The notes beneath the pieces were generated by a model, which did no database searches, was not told the DNA's origin, and saw only the letters and a list, made by a program, of their open reading frames with translations. A program made the translations under genes and the position numbers. A DNA stretch of 5,854 nucleotides, from NCBI GenBank assembly GCA_015490395.1, contig WFXX01000238.1:1-5854 (forward strand), read 5' to 3'. Source of the stretch: Gammaproteobacteria bacterium. Its GTDB lineage: Bacteria > Pseudomonadota > Gammaproteobacteria > DRLM01. Shown here piece after piece: positions 1 through 3,967 of this stretch (positions are counted from its first letter, which is position 1; every line of letters starts with the position of its first letter).

Positions 1-242
1 CCCACCACCCGCCCGTCATCAATGTGACCCACCACGCGGAGGGGACCTCCTCCCCACCGCTCCAACTGCCGCCAGTCTCGGGTCCGAAAGGACCGTCCCC
101 GGCCCAGGAGATGCACCGCCTCCAGGAGGCTGGTCTTGCCGGAGGCATTGGGGCCCCACACCACGTTGATGCCGGGGCCGGGCTTCAGGGTCACCCGCTG
201 CAGGTTGCGCAGGTGCTCGATGGATAGCTCGAGAAGGGGCAC
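1..242 (-). CDS. recF: RecF, DNA gap-repair ATPase, N-terminal part (gene runs off the window start)
   Basis: RecF is a cytoplasmic SMC/ABC-type ATPase that binds gapped DNA and, with RecO and RecR, helps load RecA. About 80 codons are visible. The protein begins MPLLELSIEHLRNL, the usual RecF N-terminal strand and helix (E. coli has LLIRDFRN here). A Walker A motif, GPNASGKTS, lies at about residues 30-38. It is followed by LLEAVHLLGRGRSFRT, matching the family's conserved segment after the P-loop. The chosen start is GTG at 240-242, because no ATG, GTG or TTG lies further upstream in frame before the dnaN stop. Its ribosome site is weak (GGCGGG nearby). The gene follows dnaN by 32 bp on the same strand, so co-transcription and coupled translation are likely. 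Walker B and the signature motif are outside the window. The identification is firm; the exact start is less so. Confidence 0.93.
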   Translation of the reverse strand, partial: MPLLELSIEHLRNLQRVTLKPGPGINVVWGPNASGKTSLLEAVHLLGRGRSFRTRDWRQLERWGGGPLRVVGHIDDGRVV

Positions 243-274
243 GAGACCCGCCGGTCGGGCCGCGAGGGATGCCT

Positions 275-1387
275 TCAGAGGCGCATGGGCATGACCACGT
301 AGCGGCAGCCGTCCGGCTCCGCGCCCTGGATAAGACAGCAGCTGTTGGGATCGGAGAGCTCCATCCGGATCCGCTCCTGGTCCAGAGTGCCCAAGGCGTC
401 GAGGAGATAGCCGGCATTGAAGCCGATGACCAGGGGATCTCCTTGATAGTCCACAGGCACCTCCTCCTCGGCCTGCTCCTGCTCCGGGTTGTTGGCGGTG
501 ATGCGCAACAGATCCCCAGCCAGCTCCAGACGCACGCTACGATACTTCTCACTGCTGAGGATGGAGGCCCGCTGGAGGGCCTCGCGGAGGGTCTCCCGGT
601 CGACCAGGAGGCGCTTGTCGCTGGATTCCGGGATCACCCGTTGATAATCCGGGAAGCGCCCGTCGATGAGCTTGGAGGTCAGCTCCCTCCCATCGGCAGC
701 CACCCGCACGTGGTTGGCGCCGATTTCCAGGCGCACCTCCCCCTCCCCGTCCAGGAGGCGCAGCAGCTCCACCACCCCCTTGCGGGGCACGATGATCTGG
801 ACCCCCTCGCCCGGATCCTGCTCCAGTGCCGCCTCACAGTAGGCCAAGCGATGACCGTCGGTAGCCACGGCACGCAGCTGCCCAGGAGCGGCCTCGAGGA
901 GCAGGCCGTTCAAGTAATAACGGACATCCTGGACAGCCATGGCAAAGTGGGTCCGCTCCAGGAGACGGCGCAGGGTGGCAGAGGGCACCGCCAAGCTCGT
1001 GCGCGGCTCTACCGTCTCCACCACCGGGAACTCCTCCGGCGGCAGGGCCAGGAGGGTAAAACGGCTGCGCCCGGCGCGCACCGCGACCCGGTCCCCGCCT
1101 GCTTCCACCTCCACCAGCGCCCCTTCCGGCAGGGCACGGACGATGTCGGCCAGCTTGCGCGCCGGCAGCGTGGCTCGCTCCCTGGCCCCCGGAGCCTCCT
1201 CCAAGACATCCCCGGGGAGGTCAACTGCCAGCTGCACCTCCAGGTCGGTGGCAGCCAGACGAAGCCCCTTGTCTGTCCCTTCCGCCAGGAGGTGGGCCAG
1301 GATGGGACGGGTTTGACGCCGCTCCACTACGCTGGCGACTAGCTGCAGGGGCCTGAGGAGCTCCTCTCGGGATGCCGCGAAGCGCAT
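275..1387 (-). CDS. dnaN: DnaN, DNA polymerase III beta sliding clamp
   Basis: The product is the ring-shaped homodimeric clamp that encircles DNA and tethers Pol III and other clamp-binding proteins. It is 370 aa from the ATG chosen here, close to the 366 aa of E. coli DnaN, and should form three clamp domains of about 120 aa each. Conserved blocks are ATDGHRLA (about 175-182), SKLIDGRFPDY (about 238-248), NNPEQEQAEEE (about 299-309) and the C-terminal YVVMPMRL. The T, G, H, R and L of the first block, the Pro of the second and the terminal MPMRL form the hydrophobic peptide-binding cleft in the family, and all are present. The ATG at 1385-1387 is preferred over an in-frame TTG at 1400-1402, because TGAGG sits 9 nt before the ATG and the TTG overlaps that ribosome site. 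It ends in TGA, 32 bp before recF. A separate promoter in the gap towards dnaA is possible. Confidence 0.97.
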   Translation of the reverse strand: MRFAASREELLRPLQLVASVVERRQTRPILAHLLAEGTDKGLRLAATDLEVQLAVDLPGDVLEEAPGARERATLPARKLADIVRALPEGALVEVEAGGDRVAVRAGRSRFTLLALPPEEFPVVETVEPRTSLAVPSATLRRLLERTHFAMAVQDVRYYLNGLLLEAAPGQLRAVATDGHRLAYCEAALEQDPGEGVQIIVPRKGVVELLRLLDGEGEVRLEIGANHVRVAADGRELTSKLIDGRFPDYQRVIPESSDKRLLVDRETLREALQRASILSSEKYRSVRLELAGDLLRITANNPEQEQAEEEVPVDYQGDPLVIGFNAGYLLDALGTLDQERIRMELSDPNSCCLIQGAEPDGCRYVVMPMRL

Positions 1388-1396
1388 GGCTGTGTA

Positions 1397-1401
1397 CCTC
1401 A
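1397..1401 (-). promoter_or_regulatory. Ribosome binding site of dnaN that decides the start
   Basis: On the minus strand this reads TGAGG, with its GAGG core 9 nt before the ATG at 1387. It supports that ATG over the upstream in-frame TTG (1400-1402), which would add five residues and overlaps the site. Confidence 0.6.
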
Positions 1402-1405
1402 AAAA

Positions 1406-1419
1406 TCCAGAAATATCTT
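1406..1419 (+). repeat. A+T-rich 14-bp direct repeat, copy 1 (possible unwinding-element repeat)
   Basis: The sequence is TCCAGAAATATCTT, equal to the copy at 1466-1479 except for one base, and the copies start exactly 60 bp apart. On the minus strand the core reads AAGATATTTCTGGA, loosely like the 13-mer repeats of the E. coli unwinding region. It also overlaps the weak dnaN promoter candidate. Confidence 0.6.
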
Positions 1420-1444
1420 AAGGGATCTGTGCTGGATAGCTGAA
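1415..1444 (-). promoter_or_regulatory. Weak candidate promoter for dnaN
   Basis: On the minus strand TTCAGC (1439-1444) could be a -35 element and TAAGAT (1415-1420) a -10, separated by 18 bp. They match the sigma-70 consensus at 3 of 6 and 4 of 6 positions. The placement just upstream of dnaN is suitable, but the region is A+T-rich, so chance matches are likely. dnaN could also be read through from dnaA. Confidence 0.25.
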
Positions 1445-1465
1445 GGAGACCCGATCTGGGGGCTT

Positions 1466-1479
1466 TCCAAAAATATCTT
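1466..1479 (+). repeat. A+T-rich 14-bp direct repeat, copy 2
   Basis: The sequence is TCCAAAAATATCTT, differing from the copy at 1406-1419 by a single base (A for G at the fifth position). It lies nearer the DnaA-box cluster. The conserved 60-bp distance would place both copies on roughly similar faces of the helix, which is an inference. Confidence 0.6.
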
Positions 1480-1483
1480 TCTT

Positions 1484-1496
1484 GCTCAAGACGTTG
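1484..1496 (+). promoter_or_regulatory. IHF-like binding site (weak)
   Basis: GCTCAAGACGTTG matches the IHF consensus WATCAANNNNTTR except at its first two bases and is followed by the A-rich run AATAAAAAG. IHF bends E. coli oriC between DnaA boxes and the unwinding element, and this site lies in the same relative place. A match of this quality can occur by chance. Confidence 0.25.
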
Positions 1497-1520
1497 AATA
1501 AAAAGCGCCCCCTGGGCCCG

Positions 1521-1553
1521 CCTGTGGCCGGACTGTGGATGCCTTGTGGAGGG
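1521..1553 (-). repeat. Three phased 11-bp units with TGTGG cores (low-affinity DnaA-box-like array)
   Basis: TGTGG starts at 1523, 1534 and 1545, exactly 11 bp apart, one helical turn. Read on the minus strand as 9-mers, the units give CCGGCCACA, GCATCCACA and CCCTCCACA. They match the DnaA box TTATCCACA at 5, 7 and 6 of 9 positions. All three keep the CCACA end and point the same way. Ordered arrays of weak DnaA sites in one direction are known from E. coli oriC, so a DnaA filament platform is plausible. Binding itself is inferred. Confidence 0.5.
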
Positions 1554-1560
1554 CTAGCCC
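1551..1560. repeat. Perfect 10-bp palindrome GGGCTAGCCC
   Basis: The palindrome lies between the phased TGTGG array and the TTGTCCACA box. With one extra C it extends to GGAGGG...CCCTCC around the CTAG centre. There is no following T-run on either strand, so it does not look like a normal intrinsic terminator. It could still be a weak transcript hairpin after dnaA or a protein site. Confidence 0.35.
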
Positions 1561-1580
1561 CCTCCCAGCACCGGCAAGGC

Positions 1581-1589
1581 TTGTCCACA
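1581..1589 (+). promoter_or_regulatory. DnaA box TTGTCCACA
   Basis: It matches the consensus TTATCCACA at 8 of 9 positions. It is the best box found in either gap beside dnaA and lies 11 bp beyond the dnaA stop codon. It faces opposite to the three TGTGG units at 1523-1553. Its left end overlaps the near-palindrome CAAGGCTTG (1575-1583). Confidence 0.65.
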
Positions 1590-1600
1590 GGCTGTTCCCA

Positions 1601-2950
1601 TCAGGTGGACAGGGTGCGCAGGAGGTTGGTGTAGTCCTCCTGCACCCGGGCCTCGGTCTCGCGGAGCTGGGCGATCTTGCGGCAGGCATGGAGCACGGTG
1701 GTGTGGTCCCTCCCGCCGAAGGCCTCGCCGATCTCCGGGAGGCTGTGGCTGGTCAGCTCCTTGGCCAAGGCCATGGCCATCTGCCGCGGCCGGGCCACGG
1801 AGCGGTTGCGCCGCTTGGACAACAGGTCTCGCACCGGGATCCGGTAGTACTCGGCCACCGTCTTCTGGATGTTCTCAATGGTGACCAGCTTGTCCTGGAG
1901 GGCCAGGAGGTCCTTGAGGGCCTCCTTGGCGAAGTCCAGGGTGATGGGCCGGCCGGTGAAGCGGGAGCTGGCCACCACCCGGCGCAGGGCCCCCTCCAGC
2001 TCGCGGATGTTGGACTGGATGCGCTTGGCGATGAAGAAGGCCACCTCCGGGGCCAGGCGGGTGCCCATCTGCTGGGCCTTGCTCATCAGGATGGCCACCC
2101 GGGTCTCCAGCTCGGGAGGCTCGATGGCCACCGTCAGCCCCCAGCCGAAACGGGACTTGAGCCGCTCCTCCAGGCCGTCCACCTCCTTGGGGTAGCGGTC
2201 GCAGGTCATGATGATCTGCTGTCCGCCTTCCAGGAGCGTGTTGAAGGTATGGAAGAACTCCTCCTGGGAGCGCTCCTTGCCCGCGAAGAACTGGATGTCG
2301 TCGATGAGCAGGGCGTCCACCGAGCGGTAGAAGCGCTTGAACTCGGCGATGGCGTTGTGCTGCAGGGCCTTGACCATGTCCGCCACGAAGCGCTCCGAGT
2401 GCAGATAGACGATCTGGGCCCGGGGGTCGCGCCGGCGCATGAGGTTGCCCACCGCATGCACCAGGTGGGTCTTGCCCAGCCCCACGCCACCATAAATGAA
2501 CAGCGGGTTGTAGGACTCGCCGGGGTGCGTGGCTACCTGCAGGGCAGCGGCACGGGCGAGTTGGTTGGACTTGCCTTCTACGAAGGTCTCGAAGGTGAAC
2601 TCCGGCCGCAGGCTGCTGATCTGGGCGCCCCGGTCGTCTTTGCGCCGGAAGGTGGCCTCGGAGGTTGAGGAGGCCTCCTGGCTGGCCGCTTGGGGGGGTG
2701 GGGGCGGTGGCTCCTCGCAGACCTCCACGGTCACCCGGGCTGGGGCGTCGGGTAGGGCTGCCAAGATATCGCTGATGCGGTCCATGAGCCGCTCGCGTAC
2801 CCATTCGCGAACGAAGCGGTTGGGGGCCAGCAGGCGCAGCTCGCCCTCGGTCTCCACCGCCCGCAGGGGACGGATCCAGGTGTTGAACTGCTGCGGGGTG
2901 AGGTCACCCTCCAAGCGGGCGATACAGCGTTCCCAGACCTTGGTGTCCAC
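1601..2950 (-). CDS. dnaA: DnaA, chromosomal replication initiator
   Basis: DnaA binds DnaA boxes, forms an ATP-dependent filament at oriC, melts the DNA and recruits the helicase. It is 449 aa, slightly shorter than E. coli DnaA (467 aa). Domain I is residues 1 to about 78 (WERCIARLEGDLTPQQFNTWI). Domain II is a short linker of about 30 residues with six prolines in a row (81-86). The AAA+ domain III starts near FTFETFVEGKSNQLA (118-132). It has Walker A GGVGLGKTH (154-162), Walker B LLIDDIQ (214-220), sensor 1 near TCDRYPKE (249-256), the RLKSRFGWG segment (263-271) and the sensor 2 region NIRELEGAL (314-322). Domain IV carries the DNA-binding signature GGRDHTTVLHACRKI (412-426). The GTG start (2948-2950) has AGGGAGGAG 5 nt upstream. 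It stops with TGA. It is divergent from rpmH and probably autoregulated, though no clear box lies upstream. Confidence 0.98.
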   Translation of the reverse strand: MDTKVWERCIARLEGDLTPQQFNTWIRPLRAVETEGELRLLAPNRFVREWVRERLMDRISDILAALPDAPARVTVEVCEEPPPPPPQAASQEASSTSEATFRRKDDRGAQISSLRPEFTFETFVEGKSNQLARAAALQVATHPGESYNPLFIYGGVGLGKTHLVHAVGNLMRRRDPRAQIVYLHSERFVADMVKALQHNAIAEFKRFYRSVDALLIDDIQFFAGKERSQEEFFHTFNTLLEGGQQIIMTCDRYPKEVDGLEERLKSRFGWGLTVAIEPPELETRVAILMSKAQQMGTRLAPEVAFFIAKRIQSNIRELEGALRRVVASSRFTGRPITLDFAKEALKDLLALQDKLVTIENIQKTVAEYYRIPVRDLLSKRRNRSVARPRQMAMALAKELTSHSLPEIGEAFGGRDHTTVLHACRKIAQLRETEARVQEDYTNLLRTLST

Positions 2951-2955
2951 GCAGG

Positions 2956-2964
2956 CTCCTCCCT
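2956..2964 (-). promoter_or_regulatory. Strong ribosome binding site of dnaA
   Basis: AGGGAGGAG on the minus strand lies 5 nt before the GTG at 2950. It fixes that GTG as the start, since no ATG lies nearby in frame and the protein begins with the typical domain I sequence. Confidence 0.75.
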
Positions 2965-3083
2965 ACCGCCCGGGGCCGCCGTCCGGTGGGGACGGGGGCG
3001 CCCGGGCCCGGCAGCACCCTGGGAAGGGGAGTCTAGCGCCAGCCGGGTGCTCCCGCCACAGCCACCACGAGCGCGCCTTTTTC

Positions 3084-3113
3084 TTGACAGCGCAGGATTT
3101 TCTCCGCTAGCCT
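3084..3113 (+). promoter_or_regulatory. Probable sigma-70 promoter of the rpmH-rnpA-yidD-yidC cluster
   Basis: A perfect -35 TTGACA is at 3084-3089, directly after a T-rich stretch. The best -10 candidate is TAGCCT at 3108-3113 after 18 bp, matching only 3 of 6. A strong -35 with a poor -10 may mean that the real start lies slightly elsewhere. A leader of roughly 65 nt before rpmH would result. Confidence 0.55.
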
Positions 3114-3184
3114 TCCTGCCTTTCTTTGCACCAAAGGGCGCCGGGGCGGGGGAGCGAAGTACGGGAAGCGTAAGGTCGAGGGCC

Positions 3185-3319
3185 ATGAAGAGGACTTATC
3201 AGCCCAGCGTGATCCGGCGCAAGCGCACTCACGGCTTCCGGGCCCGGATGCGCACGCCTGGGGGGCGGCGGGTGCTGCGCAACCGTCGTGCTAAGGGCCG
3301 GATCCGGCTCAGCGTCTGA
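3185..3319 (+). CDS. rpmH: Ribosomal protein bL34
   Basis: bL34 is a small basic protein of the large ribosomal subunit. The 44-aa product begins MKRTYQPSVIRRKRTHGFRA, then ARMRTPGGRRVLRNRRAKGRIRLSV, and aligns along its whole length with the 46-aa E. coli protein. The ATG is fixed by the invariant MKRT(Y/F)QPS start; the open frame continues upstream but has no family similarity. TAAGG lies 9 nt before the ATG as a moderate ribosome site. The gene is first in the plus-strand cluster behind the TTGACA element. Its last 32 bp overlap the likely start of rnpA, a known compact arrangement that would couple their translation. Confidence 0.98.
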   Translation: MKRTYQPSVIRRKRTHGFRARMRTPGGRRVLRNRRAKGRIRLSV

Positions 3320-3698
3320 GGCAGGCGGGACGGCGTTCCCGCGCCGGCGGCTGCGCTTCACACGCCGGCACCGCCTCACCCGGTCCCGCGAGTTCCAGAG
3401 GGTCTTTGACCAGCCTTACCGTTCGCGTGGGGGCGGGTTCACGGTGCTGGCCCGGCCCAACGGCCTCCCTTGGCCACGGCTGGGGCTGGTGGTCTCCGCG
3501 CGCTGTGCCAAACGAGCGGTGGACCGCCACCGCTTGAAGCGCCTGGTACGGGAGAGCTTCCGGCTCCACCAGCATCGCCTAGTCGGCTTGGACGTGGTGG
3601 TCATCGGCCAGCCCGGAGCGGCCGGGAGGGGGAATCGGGAGCTCTTCGCCGCCTTGGAGGAGCACTGGAGGAGGCTGGAGCGATGCGCAAGGTCCTGA
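3288..3698 (+). CDS. rnpA: RnpA, protein subunit of ribonuclease P
   Basis: RnpA binds the catalytic RNase P RNA and helps it recognise pre-tRNA leaders during 5' maturation. The protein is 136 aa from the GTG at 3288, against 119 aa in E. coli. Recognisable parts are FPRRRLRFTRRHRLTRSREFQRVF (about 17-40, the N-terminal helix region, aligning near residue 6 of the E. coli protein), LGLVVSARCAKRAVDRHR (about 65-82) and LKRLVRESFR (83-92). The signature usually written RNR is RHR here (80-82), a substitution allowed in the family pattern. The GTG lies inside rpmH and is the only conventional start before FPRRR. It adds about 11 residues and has no good ribosome site, so translation is probably coupled to rpmH. 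An unusual start cannot be excluded. Its 3' end overlaps yidD by 16 bp. Confidence 0.93.
   Translation: MLRAGSGSASEAGGTAFPRRRLRFTRRHRLTRSREFQRVFDQPYRSRGGGFTVLARPNGLPWPRLGLVVSARCAKRAVDRHRLKRLVRESFRLHQHRLVGLDVVVIGQPGAAGRGNRELFAALEEHWRRLERCARS
3667..3674 (+). promoter_or_regulatory. Ribosome binding site of yidD inside rnpA
   Basis: GGAGGAGG ends 8 nt before the ATG at 3683. This strong site within the rnpA coding sequence supports the short overlapping start of yidD over any upstream start in the same open frame. Confidence 0.7.
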
Positions 3699-3922
3699 CG
3701 GGGATGCTGTGGGCTTATCGCTGGTTGGCCACACCTCTGGTCGGATCCGTCTGCCGCTTCCAGCCCACCTGTTCCCGCTACGCCGAGGAGGCCATCGCGC
3801 GCCATGGGGCTCTGCGGGGCAGCTGGTTGGCGCTGCGCCGGTTGCTGCGTTGCCATCCTTGGCACCCGGGGGGTTGGGACCCGGTGCCGGGTGTCGGCCC
3901 CTCGGACGAGCCGCGGCGCTGA
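3683..3922 (+). CDS. yidD: YidD, membrane protein insertion efficiency factor
   Basis: YidD is a small protein attached to the inner face of the cytoplasmic membrane that assists insertion of membrane proteins by the Sec/YidC route; its exact mechanism is not settled. The 79-aa product shows the family hallmarks: an amphipathic N-terminal helix (MRKVLTGMLWAYRWLATPL), the motif CRFQPTCSRYAEEAI (24-38) and RCHPWHPGGWDPVP (56-69). Three conserved cysteines are at 24, 30 and 57. The length is near that of E. coli YidD (85 aa). The ATG overlaps the end of rnpA by 16 bp and has a strong ribosome site. It is followed by yidC after 45 bp, the usual partner order. It ends in TGA. Confidence 0.96.
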   Translation: MRKVLTGMLWAYRWLATPLVGSVCRFQPTCSRYAEEAIARHGALRGSWLALRRLLRCHPWHPGGWDPVPGVGPSDEPRR

Positions 3923-3946
3923 GCCTCCATCGGGCTCTCGTCCATC

Positions 3947-3954
3947 AGGGAGGA
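3947..3954 (+). promoter_or_regulatory. Ribosome binding site of yidC
   Basis: AGGGAGGA lies in the 45-bp gap after yidD, 13 nt before the ATG at 3968. The spacing is long but no closer purine-rich site is seen. Confidence 0.5.
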
Positions 3955-3967
3955 CGGCCTACAGGCT

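Larger units (their letters stand above)
1388..1600. other. oriC: Candidate chromosomal replication origin (oriC) between dnaA and dnaN
   Basis: This 213-bp non-coding gap combines the parts expected of a bacterial origin. The dnaN-proximal half is A+T-rich: positions 1401-1500 are 59 of 100 A or T by hand count, in a window that is strongly GC-rich. It carries two near-identical 14-bp repeats and could be the unwinding element. The dnaA-proximal half is GC-rich and holds a TTGTCCACA DnaA box and three helically phased TGTGG motifs. Origins next to dnaA are usual in bacteria, and both the rpmH-dnaA and the dnaA-dnaN gaps are used or conserved in different lineages. The other gap here (2951-3184) shows no comparable box. 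The function is inferred from architecture only; the exact boundaries are unknown. Confidence 0.6.
2951..3184. other. Divergent dnaA-rpmH intergenic region
   Basis: These 234 bp separate the two transcription directions. The part next to dnaA is very GC-rich. A TTGACA element for rpmH lies at 3084-3089. A 7-bp inverted repeat, AGCACCC (3013-3019) and GGGTGCT (3045-3051), flanks 25 bp and could be an operator, though this is weak. I found no TTATCCACA-like DnaA box here and no convincing dnaA promoter; TAGACT on the minus strand (near 3035) is only a possible -10. Confidence 0.6.

Noticed and set aside
269..1342. Long plus-strand open frame opposite dnaN (357 codons)
   Set aside because: It is an antisense frame created by high-GC codon use in dnaN; its product shows no family motifs and dnaN is unmistakable on the other strand.
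1535..2668. Long plus-strand open frame opposite dnaA (377 codons)
   Set aside because: It lies antisense to dnaA, has low-complexity Leu/Gly/His-rich content and crosses the DnaA-box region; no ribosome site or known domain was seen.
3047..3184. N-terminal extension of the rpmH frame upstream of the ATG
   Set aside because: The extension crosses the TTGACA promoter and has no similarity to bL34, whose start MKRTYQPS is fixed by the family.
3327..3344. Stem-loop GCGGGA/TCCCGC after the rpmH stop as a terminator
   Set aside because: It is only 6 bp, lacks a following T-run and lies inside rnpA coding sequence.
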